Assembly (NCBI GenBank): GCA_029262095.1
Contig: JAJDAB010000532.1
Location: forward strand, 1 to 15,877
Reading direction: 5' to 3'
Length of the DNA: 15,877 nt
Source of the DNA: Candidatus Hydrogenedentota bacterium
Lineage (GTDB): Bacteria; Hydrogenedentota; Hydrogenedentia; Hydrogenedentales; SLHB01
The position numbers were made by a program, and so were the translations under genes. The notes under the pieces were generated by a model, which saw only the letters and a program-made list of their open reading frames with translations, was not told the DNA's origin and did not search any database. Shown here piece after piece: positions 1 to 6,125 of this stretch (its first letter is position 1; the number at the start of each line of letters is the position of its first letter).

Positions 1-342
1 CGCGATGTCGATCTGCGCGCGGATATTTATTCGCTCGGTGTCATCTTTTTCGAGATGCTTGCTGGCGAACGTCCCGAAGGAGACAAACATCTCGTGGAGA
101 TTAGGCCCGATCTCCCCTCCGAATGCGACACCATCGTTCTACGCTGTATGGCCGAAGACGCAGACGACCGATTCCCGAACGCACTCGAATTGCGCAAGGC
201 GCTTATGTACTGTTTCGAGGTGTACAAAACGCAGGGCGAATCGCCTGTACCAGCGGTGCCAGCCGCCAAGCCAAAAACACGTTCGTTCCTAGATACGCTC
301 CTCGCAAAACTCCGACCGCTGCTCGCGCGTTTCTCGCGGTAG
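1..342 (+). CDS. Serine/threonine protein kinase, C-terminal fragment (5' end outside window)
   Basis: The reading frame is open from the first base and ends in TAG at 340-342, so only about the last 113 residues are seen. They begin with the end of a Hanks-type kinase domain: the subdomain IX signature DVDLRADIYSLGVIFFEML, in which the Asp of DIYSLG is the conserved structural residue. Next comes the helical subdomain X-XI region with an LRCMAEDADDRFPNALELRKAL stretch split here as LRCMAEDADD and RFPNALELRKAL; the Arg of DDRFP matches the conserved subdomain XI arginine. A short Pro/Ala linker and a basic amphipathic tail follow. No transmembrane segment is visible after the kinase domain. 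Family knowledge: such kinases phosphorylate Ser/Thr on partner proteins. The substrate is unknown and the catalytic loop lies outside the window, so activity cannot be judged. Confidence 0.88.
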   Translation, partial: RDVDLRADIYSLGVIFFEMLAGERPEGDKHLVEIRPDLPSECDTIVLRCMAEDADDRFPNALELRKALMYCFEVYKTQGESPVPAVPAAKPKTRSFLDTLLAKLRPLLARFSR

Positions 343-347
343 GGCGT

Positions 348-376
348 TTGCGCCTCATCTGAACCCGTCGTATACT
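348..376 (+). promoter_or_regulatory. Candidate sigma-70 promoter for the aldolase gene
   Basis: A TTGCGC box at 348-353 is followed after exactly 17 bases by TATACT at 371-376, which is 5 of 6 against the TATAAT consensus. The start codon lies 39 bases downstream, behind a GGAG ribosome site. The promoter would separate the aldolase from the kinase gene that ends at 342. It is a match by eye and the -35 box is weak (3 of 6). Confidence 0.45.
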
Positions 377-415
377 CGCGCTCCTTTATGTCGAAATAAC
401 TCCTGGAGCGTATCA

Positions 416-1309
416 ATGGCATTCAAACTCGGCGGCGTGATCCCCGCGATGCTCACCCCTTTCAAACGTGGCGGCAACGCTGTCGACTACGATCGCGCTG
501 GTGAACTGGCGCTGTACCTCGCCCAAAAAGGCGTCGACGGACTCTTCGTCGCGGGAACTACAGGCGAGGGCATGTTAATGCGTCTCGACGAACGTAAAAA
601 GCTGCTCGAAGTCGTTGTCGACGCCGTTGGCGACAAGCTCGATGTTGTCGCGCAAACCGGCTGCCTGGATACGCCTGGGACCATTGAACTTACACGGCAC
701 GCCGCCGAAGCGGGGGCAGTCGCCGCTGGCGTTGTCACCCCGGGTTTCTACGGCTATGACGAGGCCTCGCTCTACGCCCATTTCAACAAAGTCGCAGGCA
801 CCGCCGCCGGTTTTCCCATCATGCTCTATGACATCCCAGGAACGGCAAAGAACCTCATCGGCCCCGCGCTAATCCTAAGGCTGGCGAAGGATGTTAAGAA
901 TATCGTGGGCGTTAAAGATAGCGGTGGGCGCATGCAAAAACTGAACGAAGTGCTCGCAGGATCGTCCAAGAGTTTCATTGTTATTAACGGCGTCGACGAA
1001 TATACGTTTCAAGCGCGCATCGCCGGGGCAAAGGGATCGGTCGCCAGCACGGCAAACGTCGTGCCTGAACTTTTTCAAGCGATCTTTAAGCACGTCGACG
1101 CAGGCCAAACGGATAAAGCGTGGTTGGCGCAACAAAAGCTAGGGCACGTATGCACATTGTTCCGGTATGGTGCGATGGTTAGCGTCTTCAAAGAAGCAAT
1201 GCGACTACGCGGCTTCGACCCTGGATTCGTCCGTAGCCCCCAGCGCGAACTCACGAAGTCCGAGAAACAAGAATTGAAGAAGGGCATGAAAAAGGCGGGG
1301 CTGATTTAG
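416..1309 (+). CDS. Dihydrodipicolinate synthase / N-acetylneuraminate lyase family aldolase
   Basis: This 297-residue protein has the usual length of the class I aldolase family of TIM barrels that make or cleave a C-C bond through a lysine Schiff base with pyruvate. Visible landmarks are the pyruvate-binding loop GTTGEG (47-52), the catalytic tyrosine Y138 in YDIPGTA and the Schiff-base lysine K167 in GVKDSGG. E. coli DapA has an arginine five residues after its catalytic tyrosine that binds the aspartate-semialdehyde carboxylate. Here that position is Thr143, so true DapA activity is doubtful. A sugar-acid aldolase or lyase (sialic acid, KDG or a related 2-keto acid) is as likely. The secreted sialidase about 3 kb away makes a sialic-acid-type substrate attractive but unproven. 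The ATG is preceded by GGAG at a spacing of about 9, and the gene appears monocistronic. Confidence 0.9.
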   Translation: MAFKLGGVIPAMLTPFKRGGNAVDYDRAGELALYLAQKGVDGLFVAGTTGEGMLMRLDERKKLLEVVVDAVGDKLDVVAQTGCLDTPGTIELTRHAAEAGAVAAGVVTPGFYGYDEASLYAHFNKVAGTAAGFPIMLYDIPGTAKNLIGPALILRLAKDVKNIVGVKDSGGRMQKLNEVLAGSSKSFIVINGVDEYTFQARIAGAKGSVASTANVVPELFQAIFKHVDAGQTDKAWLAQQKLGHVCTLFRYGAMVSVFKEAMRLRGFDPGFVRSPQRELTKSEKQELKKGMKKAGLI

Positions 1310-1338
1310 TTCAAATTCGAGCTTGACCGTCGGGGTTG

Positions 1339-1370
1339 AACATCCCCCTACCCCCTTCAAAGGGGGAAAG
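1339..1370. repeat. C5/G5 palindromic repeat, half copy; possible terminator of the aldolase gene
   Basis: The core pairs CCCCCT with AGGGGG around TCAA (1351-1366), about 40 bases after the aldolase stop codon. It is preceded by AACATCCCCCTA, the same lead-in as the fuller element at 9521-9566. The left side matches that element but the outer right arm is missing. It can fold as a short GC-rich hairpin without a T tract, so a terminator role is possible but weak. Confidence 0.55.
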
Positions 1371-1416
1371 AAATTGGCGGGCGCACCCTCGGGGAGCCCG
1401 GTTTCCCAATACTGCG

Positions 1417-1839
1417 TTACTCTTGTCCGCTCCGTTCCTTCTCCAACGCCTTAGCCGCATTCCAGGCTGCCGTCGCTTCCTCGGCCGTTTTTGCTTTCAC
1501 CTCGCCGAACACATGATCGTGCCGCCGCACCATTTTTTCATGCGCACAGGCCAACGCTTCTTCGAGGGTAAATAGCCCTTCCTCCTCAGCCGCCGCTGCC
1601 GACGCCAATAAGACAAAGAACGCATCACCAAATTCTTCGCGTATGTTCGCGGCATGTCCGCTGCCGCAAGCCTCGGAAAATTCGCTGGACTCCTCGACCG
1701 CATATTTCGCAAAATCCGCAGCCGACTGTTCACGGTCCCATGGGCACCCATCAGGTGTCCTAAGATATCGAGCTAACGACATAAGCGCTTCGAACCATTG
1801 CAGTTCCGACTTTGGATCAACGCGTAAATGAGGCAACAT
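1417..1839 (-). CDS. MazG-family nucleoside triphosphate pyrophosphohydrolase (single domain)
   Basis: This 140-residue protein carries one MazG domain. Landmarks in order are the N-terminal LRTPDGCPWDREQ signature (26-38), the first metal-binding pair E50/E53 in VEESSEF, the second pair E69/D72 in REEFGD, and KMVRRHDHVFGE (102-113), close to the usual KMIRRHPHVFG. The E-x2-E ... E-x2-D arrangement is that of all-alpha NTP pyrophosphatases, which convert (d)NTPs to NMP and pyrophosphate and remove aberrant nucleotides. Full MazG proteins are roughly 260 residues with two domains, and this one has only one. The ATG at 1839 has GGAG 10-11 bases upstream on its strand. It is transcribed divergently from the small zinc protein at 1955. 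Confidence 0.88.
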   Translation of the reverse strand: MLPHLRVDPKSELQWFEALMSLARYLRTPDGCPWDREQSAADFAKYAVEESSEFSEACGSGHAANIREEFGDAFFVLLASAAAAEEEGLFTLEEALACAHEKMVRRHDHVFGEVKAKTAEEATAAWNAAKALEKERSGQE

Positions 1840-1954
1840 TTGTAACGATTCTCCGATCAGGTATTAAAGTCAACGCTTGACAACGCCGATAACTTAGCAG
1901 CGGCCGGAACAGCGAAAACGGGTCGAGTGGCCGCCGCAACGATGAGGTGTCAGG

Positions 1955-2164
1955 ATGAAGGTGCAATGTTGCAAATGCAAACGGATGAAGCTCAACGGAC
2001 GCTGGGTCTTCGCGAAACACCACATCCACGAATCCATCAGCCACGGCTATTGCCCCAAATGCGCGGACGCCACCAAACTCGAATTCTTTAGCGAACGCGC
2101 CAGCCAGACAACCTTCCACCGCGCAGGACAACTCCAAGAACTTCTGCAACAAATCATGGCGTAA
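1955..2164 (+). CDS. Small double-CxxC protein resembling the SHGxCPxC zinc tail of signalling proteins
   Basis: This is a 69-residue protein with two cysteine pairs, C5-x2-C8 (within QCCKCKRMK) and C33-x2-C36 (within SHGYCPKCAD), likely to bind one zinc. The pattern CxxCKxx...W...SHGxCPxC resembles a short C-terminal module found on many bacterial response regulators and diguanylate cyclases (typically CxWCKKIRDDxGxW...SHGICPEC). Here it stands alone with a 30-residue helical tail. The ATG has GAGG at a spacing of 7. Its function is unknown; a small adaptor or signalling partner is an inference. It is divergent from the MazG gene, with the DinB-like gene downstream. Confidence 0.72.
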   Translation: MKVQCCKCKRMKLNGRWVFAKHHIHESISHGYCPKCADATKLEFFSERASQTTFHRAGQLQELLQQIMA

Positions 2165-2210
2165 GACTCGAATACTTTTGCGCGCGTTTCGAGCTACATT
2201 CTCGTGCTAA

Positions 2211-2239
2211 AATCCCCCAATACTACGAATCGGGGGATT
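2211..2239. promoter_or_regulatory. Inverted repeat over the ribosome site of the DinB-like gene
   Basis: A perfect 8-bp inverted repeat, AATCCCCC (2211-2218) and GGGGGATT (2232-2239), is separated by 13 bases. The right arm contains the likely Shine-Dalgarno GGGGGA, and the ATG starts 4 bases after it. A TAAAAT that could serve as a -10 box overlaps the left arm at 2208-2213. The repeat could be an operator or an RNA hairpin hiding the ribosome site; the sequence alone does not decide. Confidence 0.4.
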
Positions 2240-2243
2240 GAGT

Positions 2244-2708
2244 ATGAGCGAAATCACAACACTCCAAGGCATCTTGAGATCTACGGCGAACGGCCCGGCA
2301 TGGCACGGCCCTTCAGTCGCGCAAGTTATTGAAGGTATTTCTGCCGAACACGCCGCCTCTCATCCCATAAAGGGCGCGCATTCAATTTGGGAGTTGCTCT
2401 TACACATGGACGCGTGGCAAATCTTCGCGCTCCACATGTGCGACGGTAGCCCAGTCGAGATGTTGAAAGGCGATGCGGATTGGCCACCCATCGACGATAT
2501 AAGCGAGGCCAACTGGACCGCTGCGAAGGATGCATTCGCGACGCATACGCAACAGTTAAACGATTGTCTCAATTCTTGGGACGATGCGAAGCTTCGTGAA
2601 CCAGTGCCCGGTGTTGATTTCCCATTCAAAGTGCTGTTGCATGGGGTTGCTCACCACAACGTATATCATGCGGGACAGATCGCGCTGTTGAAAAAAGGGG
2701 CCGAGTGA
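2244..2708 (+). CDS. DinB/YfiT-fold family protein
   Basis: This is a 154-residue four-helix-bundle protein of the DinB/YfiT superfamily of metal-dependent enzymes. The three expected metal-binding histidines are H54 in LLLHMDAW and H138 and H142 in the C-terminal HHNVYHAGQIALL motif, which matches the family's H-x3-H-x-GQ signature. Members include thiol-dependent S-transferases and hydrolases, and many are uncharacterised; no substrate can be assigned here. An in-frame TTG lies two codons earlier at 2238, but the ATG at 2244 sits 6 bases after the GGGGGA ribosome site and is preferred. The gene appears to stand alone and is followed by a hairpin with a T-rich tail. Confidence 0.82.
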   Translation: MSEITTLQGILRSTANGPAWHGPSVAQVIEGISAEHAASHPIKGAHSIWELLLHMDAWQIFALHMCDGSPVEMLKGDADWPPIDDISEANWTAAKDAFATHTQQLNDCLNSWDDAKLREPVPGVDFPFKVLLHGVAHHNVYHAGQIALLKKGAE

Positions 2709-2716
2709 TGCGACAG

Positions 2717-2760
2717 AGCCGAGGCCAGTGTTCTTTCGTGAGTCTCGGCTTATCCTCTTT
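2717..2760 (+). terminator. Candidate terminator after the DinB-like gene
   Basis: Seven bases, AGCCGAG (2717-2723), pair with CTCGGCT (2744-2750) across a 20-base loop, followed by the T-rich TATCCTCTTT. It begins 9 bases after the DinB-like stop codon. The loop is long for an intrinsic terminator, so confidence is limited. Confidence 0.4.
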
Positions 2761-2762
2761 AC

Positions 2763-2836
2763 CGTCATCCCCGCGCATGCGGGGAACCAGAGGCGTTAAG
2801 CGGCAACACTGGGTTCCCGCCTTCGCGGGAATGACG
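2763..2836. repeat. REP/MITE-like palindromic element, complete copy (74 bp)
   Basis: The outer 28-base arms, starting CGTCATCCCCGCG on the left and ending CGCGGGAATGACG on the right, are inverted copies matching at 23 of 28 positions by eye. They enclose AGGCGTTAAGCGGCAACA-type spacer sequence, and each arm can also fold on itself (CCCCGCGCATGCGGGG). The element holds no gene. A 39-base core at 2780-2818 recurs at 3924-3962. It resembles the widespread CGTCATTCCCGCG...GCGGGAA class of intergenic palindromes. Confidence 0.8.
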
Positions 2837-2901
2837 ACCTGAGATTGGCACTAAGAGGATCCGAAAAATACCGGCATCGGCGCAATAGGGGTAGCACCAC
2901 G

Positions 2902-3006
2902 CTACTGCTTCTTAAGCATCGTCCCCGCGATATGCCGCGTGCCGTTTTCCTGGTTGAAGTAGTAACAGACCAGCACGCGTCTTTCAGCCATCATGCGACG
3001 GATCGA
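2902..3006 (-). pseudogene. C-terminal remnant of a second sialidase gene
   Basis: Read on the minus strand, 2994-2902 encodes MMAERRVLVCYYFNQENG followed by TRHIAGTMLKKQ and TAG. This matches the last 30 residues of the intact sialidase at 3964-5124 at 25 of 30 positions; the DNA matches at 77 of 93 bases, counted by eye. The frame runs only four codons further upstream (SIRR) before a TAA stop, and the homology ends there. There is no start codon context or room for a domain. Most base differences are silent, so the fragment probably comes from a paralogue that was once under selection and was later truncated, not from a recent copy. The rest of the 2709-3097 stretch holds only the terminator and the palindromic repeat. 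Confidence 0.85.
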
Positions 3007-3097
3007 TTACGTTTTCCAAGTAATCCGTGATGTCGTCCAATTGCCCTGATAGTAGCGGGCATAGGCAAATTGATTATCGCCCGAGACGCGAGTCCCC

Positions 3098-3907
3098 TCA
3101 CTGCTGAATAAAGAATTCGTCTTGAGCGAGAACTCGCTGATTAAATAGGTTATTCGAGAATACTCTTACGATTCGCCCGTCCTCGATCCGAACAGCGACC
3201 CAGAAAAACCTTTTCATAGTTGGACTCAAACGCAATCGGCCACGGAATGTCTCCAATGTTTGTGCAGGACCGTATACGCGAGTCTCGAATTCTGCGGCTG
3301 GAATCACAAACACCGGATCGCCGTAAATGCTGTCGGCTATCGAACCTGACGCCGAGAGTTCCACCAACTCCGGGTCATATTTCTTGCTCCAATTTTTTCG
3401 TCGGCTTTGCGCCCTCAGGCTATCAATCGCTAGCAATGGTATCAGCGGCCAGACGTTTGAAATTTTCCTGTTGCGCTTTCGATCAGCGTGCCTTGTCAGT
3501 TCCTTGTTTAAGTCATCTTTGAATTCTCCCACCGTGAAACTATTCGCGTCCAGAATATTCTGCATGCGCTCTTCCGCGATCCATGACGCCTGAGCTGATC
3601 TATGCTCGGTCTCTTCCCACTCGAAAAACTGAGCGGATTGCATCATAGAGATTAGAATCTCATTTTCGAAAACGAAGTAGTATTCTGTGCCAGGGAAATA
3701 ACCAAAACTGACGCTATAGCACCTATACTCATCTCCATTGATGAGTGCACTGAATTGGTGATGCTCCGCCCCAGACATCTCCGTTTGGAATTTCTTGCGC
3801 TCAATCCCCGCCTGAAGATTTGAAACATCTACATCGCGATTAGACTGACAACAACAAACTGGCCCGATCAATATTAGAGCAAGTAGTCGCACTGAAGAAC
3901 CTCCCAT
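3098..3907 (-). CDS. Exported protein of unknown function (possible lipoprotein)
   Basis: This 269-residue protein matches no family I recognise. It starts with a short basic stretch and a hydrophobic segment (L8-I14), then G-P-V-C18-C19-C20, which suggests a signal peptide. The lipobox is poor because proline precedes V-C, so lipid attachment at a cysteine is only possible. The rest is mixed alpha/beta, aromatic- and charge-rich, with no transmembrane segment and no repeat; a basic stretch (RHADRKRNRK) lies near the middle. The ATG has GGAG 8 bases upstream. It lies between the intact sialidase and the sialidase remnant on the same strand, and its ribosome site directly abuts a palindromic repeat. 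The DNA appears more AT-rich than its neighbours, which with the flanking duplications hints at a later insertion. Confidence 0.7.
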   Translation of the reverse strand: MGGSSVRLLALILIGPVCCCQSNRDVDVSNLQAGIERKKFQTEMSGAEHHQFSALINGDEYRCYSVSFGYFPGTEYYFVFENEILISMMQSAQFFEWEETEHRSAQASWIAEERMQNILDANSFTVGEFKDDLNKELTRHADRKRNRKISNVWPLIPLLAIDSLRAQSRRKNWSKKYDPELVELSASGSIADSIYGDPVFVIPAAEFETRVYGPAQTLETFRGRLRLSPTMKRFFWVAVRIEDGRIVRVFSNNLFNQRVLAQDEFFIQQ

Positions 3908-3923
3908 CCAGAGTTCTCCTCAG

Positions 3924-3962
3924 GCGGGGAACCAGAGGCGTAGCGCAAATTTACTGGGTTCC
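3924..3962. repeat. Second, partial copy of the palindromic element
   Basis: This 39-base segment has both ends identical to 2780-2818 (GCGGGGAACCAGAGGCG on the left, CTGGGTTCC on the right) around a diverged 13-base centre. The outer CGTCAT arms present in the complete copy are missing. Its right edge is one base from the sialidase stop codon, and its left edge is next to the ribosome site of the unknown exported protein. Confidence 0.75.
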
Positions 3963-3963
3963 A

Positions 3964-5124
3964 CTATTGCGGCTTGAGTATCGTCCCCGCGATGTGGCGT
4001 GTACCATTTTCCTTGTTGAAGTAGTAACAGACCAACACGCGCCCGTCCGCCATCATGGTCGCCCACGGATAGCCTAAGTCCGTACCGCTGCCATCTTCGC
4101 GAAGGACAATTTCTTCCGCGGACTCAAAGTCGGTGCATTCCGGATTAAGAATCCGCGCGCGAATACCAAACGGTTCATGCCGATACCCGTACACGAGCAA
4201 GACGCGGTCATCCGGCAGCCGTTGCGCAAAGTGCGGATGCCCTTGAAAGCCGGCGTCCTCCCAGGGTTCGAACGTCTTGCCCCCGTCTTTGGATCGGGCG
4301 ATGACCGTGTGGTCGTCAAACGCTGCCGTGCGGATAAACGTTACGATGTCGCCCTTGGGGGTTTCGTAGATTGACGCTTCGTTGAACACCACTTTGTCAT
4401 CGCGCGCGAGGACCGATTCATAGTCCCACGTCCGCCCGCCATCGCGCGACGTCATCAGGTGGTTTTCCGTTCGTTTTCCGCTTGTCTCGCTACGCGCCGC
4501 AACAGCCCATAGCAACCGTCCATCTTTGGCCTCGTACATGGAACCGCGGTTATACGCCGGACACGGCGTGTCGAACACCGTACGCGTTGGATCGCCCGGA
4601 ACAGTCAGCGGCAGAATCAAATCTGACCAGGTATGCCCGCCGTCCTCCGATCGCACGAGGTAGCCGCCCATGAAGACGAACTCGCCCGCCGTCGCGTTGT
4701 GATCGACCCTATTGCGCGCCTCTTCATTCACCCGCGCCCAACCGTAACTACTGCATACAATCGATCCGTCGCGCAGTTGGATGAGGCAAGGATCCTGCGA
4801 TCCGCCGTATGGATGCGCAAGAATCAGCTTCGGCCCCGACCAGGTTCGCCCATTATCAGCCGACCTCACCTGCACAAGATAGCTGTTCGGATCGGTGTGG
4901 CTCGATCCCGCTTCGCCGAACACGGTCCGGTCCGGCGCGCGGCGAAATGCCAGGACCAACTCGCCGTTTTGCCGCGTGATGACTGACGGGAACGCACTGT
5001 AATACGCTGGGTCTTCGTAGATGATAATGTCGCGGTCTTTGACCCATGATTCGCCTTCCGCTAGCGCAGGCACGACAGCGAAAACAAACAACGCAGCCAC
5101 GAAAACTATTGTTGACCGCATCAT
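3964..5124 (-). CDS. Secreted sialidase-family (BNR/Asp-box) glycosidase
   Basis: This 386-residue protein starts with a signal peptide (hydrophobic TIVFVAALFVFAVVPALA, residues 5-22) and continues as a six-bladed beta-propeller of the exo-sialidase superfamily. Four Asp boxes (S-x-D-x-G-x-T-W/F) are visible at 88-95, 159-166, 226-233 and 278-285. FPSVITRQNGELVLAFR (45-61) is the usual blade-1 entry, and E249 in NEASIYE is a candidate active-site acid. The family cleaves terminal sialic acids, but many environmental homologues with this layout act on other sugars, so substrate specificity is open. The ATG overlaps the TGA of the zinc-finger gene by four bases (ATGA), which implies translational coupling in an operon led by an ECF sigma factor. 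A remnant of a paralogue lies about 1 kb downstream. Confidence 0.87.
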   Translation of the reverse strand: MMRSTIVFVAALFVFAVVPALAEGESWVKDRDIIIYEDPAYYSAFPSVITRQNGELVLAFRRAPDRTVFGEAGSSHTDPNSYLVQVRSADNGRTWSGPKLILAHPYGGSQDPCLIQLRDGSIVCSSYGWARVNEEARNRVDHNATAGEFVFMGGYLVRSEDGGHTWSDLILPLTVPGDPTRTVFDTPCPAYNRGSMYEAKDGRLLWAVAARSETSGKRTENHLMTSRDGGRTWDYESVLARDDKVVFNEASIYETPKGDIVTFIRTAAFDDHTVIARSKDGGKTFEPWEDAGFQGHPHFAQRLPDDRVLLVYGYRHEPFGIRARILNPECTDFESAEEIVLREDGSGTDLGYPWATMMADGRVLVCYYFNKENGTRHIAGTILKPQ

Positions 5125-5372
5125 GAGTCTTCTCCTTCAGACTTATTGGTTTCATACATCTCCAGCAATGCGTCAAACTCCTCCCCGCAATCGCGGCACA
5201 CGGTCAAATGTTGGGCGGCGGACCGCAATTCTTCTGGAATGGCGCCGCCCAGGCAGATCACCTCTAGGTAGGCCGCAGCTTGCGCAAGAAACTCTTCGCA
5301 GTCGATTTCGTTTGCGGCGGTGCGATCCACAAGCGCCAATAGCTCTCGCAGTTGTTCACGTTTCGGTTTCAT
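5121..5372 (-). CDS. Small zinc-finger, anti-sigma-factor-like protein
   Basis: This 83-residue soluble protein contains H55-x3-C59-x2-C62 (QHLTVCRDCGEEF), the core of the zinc-binding anti-sigma (ZAS) motif, after a helix with a DCEEFLAQAAAYLE stretch. ZAS proteins bind and silence their partner ECF sigma factor in the cytoplasm. Unlike many, this one has no transmembrane segment, so any signal must be sensed in the cytoplasm or through another protein. Its ATG overlaps the sigma-factor stop by four bases and its own stop overlaps the sialidase ATG in the same way. The sequence between sigma and sialidase genes therefore holds nothing else. The assignment as anti-sigma rests on the motif and position. 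Confidence 0.75.
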   Translation of the reverse strand: MKPKREQLRELLALVDRTAANEIDCEEFLAQAAAYLEVICLGGAIPEELRSAAQHLTVCRDCGEEFDALLEMYETNKSEGEDS

Positions 5373-6007
5373 ATCTCGTTAGACGCCTCCGCAAGCTGTA
5401 ATCTTACGTCCTCCGCCGAAAAACCCGATTCCTCCAACGCCCACCGCAGCTTCTTGCGGGCATCGTGATGAACTTTGTACAGGGCATTGGGCTTGCTACC
5501 CAATTGAACCACCATCTCGCTGGTGGGCATGCCCGCCAATTCGGCCAGAACAACCGTCCGCTGCCGATCCGACAGGTCATGGTCGATAGCGTGGTTGAGC
5601 GCCTCCAGCAAATCGTTTCGCTCCGAAGCTCGATATGGATTTATTGGCGGTGCAGCGCCGCCGATCGGCCGTTGTGTGCGGGCGCTCAGTTCAAGGTCTT
5701 CTAGCGACACCGCATTCCAACGGCGCCGCCGCAGTGCCGTGAAGGCGACACGGACAGCGACCGTCACGGCCCAAGTTGTAAACCGGCTTTTGCCGCGAAA
5801 CGTCTCCAGTTTGTTCAACACGCGCAGCACGGCTTCTTGCGTGTAGTCGTCAAGCTCGGAATCGTCGACCGGACCCTTTTTGGCCAGCGCGCTCGCCAAA
5901 CTCTTGCGAATGTACGTGTTCAAATCGGACACGGCCCGTTCGTCGGGAGAATCGCGGAGCGCGGCCAACCACTCGTCGTTCGTACGTTCTAGAGGGCGCT
6001 CAGGCAT
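5369..6007 (-). CDS. ECF-type sigma-70 family RNA polymerase sigma factor
   Basis: This 212-residue protein has region 2 at about residues 50-97, including DDYTQEAVLRVLNKLETF and RFTTWAVTVAVRVAFTALRRRR, where the region 2.3/2.4 aromatic and basic residues sit. A linker of about 35 residues follows, with a G-A-A-P-P-I-N-P stretch. Region 4 is at about 131-190 (LSDRQRTVVLAELAGMPTSEMVVQLG, helix-turn-helix for the -35 box). It lacks regions 1 and 3, as ECF factors do. It leads a three-gene unit with the zinc-finger protein and the sialidase. No clear Shine-Dalgarno precedes the ATG at 6007; a 7-bp inverted repeat lies there instead. ECF factors usually activate their own operon, but no promoter of that type was recognised by eye. 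Confidence 0.88.
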   Translation of the reverse strand: MPERPLERTNDEWLAALRDSPDERAVSDLNTYIRKSLASALAKKGPVDDSELDDYTQEAVLRVLNKLETFRGKSRFTTWAVTVAVRVAFTALRRRRWNAVSLEDLELSARTQRPIGGAAPPINPYRASERNDLLEALNHAIDHDLSDRQRTVVLAELAGMPTSEMVVQLGSKPNALYKVHHDARKKLRWALEESGFSAEDVRLQLAEASNEI

Positions 6008-6008
6008 C

Positions 6009-6030
6009 CGCGGATACTAGCACATCCGCG
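6009..6030. promoter_or_regulatory. Inverted repeat just upstream of the sigma-factor start
   Basis: CGCGGAT (6009-6015) and ATCCGCG (6024-6030) form a perfect 7-bp inverted repeat with an 8-base spacer, one base from the sigma-factor ATG. It occupies the place where a ribosome site would be expected, so it may be an operator or a translation-controlling hairpin. It also lies in the divergent region shared with the YHS gene. Confidence 0.35.
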
Positions 6031-6125
6031 ATTCACCGGTGCCACGTAAGAACAGACGGGCGGCGCGCGTCTAATACCCAGAAAACAGAATAAAGAGCCG
6101 GAAGCCCCGGCAAGGAGAAATCGAA

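Noticed and set aside
27..422. 131-codon minus-strand frame over the kinase end
   Set aside because: The plus strand encodes conserved kinase subdomains IX-XI; the minus frame spans the promoter region and has no family features.
1336..1575. Plus-strand frame after the aldolase starting MNIPLPPSKGE
   Set aside because: It arises from the palindromic repeat and the antisense of the MazG gene.
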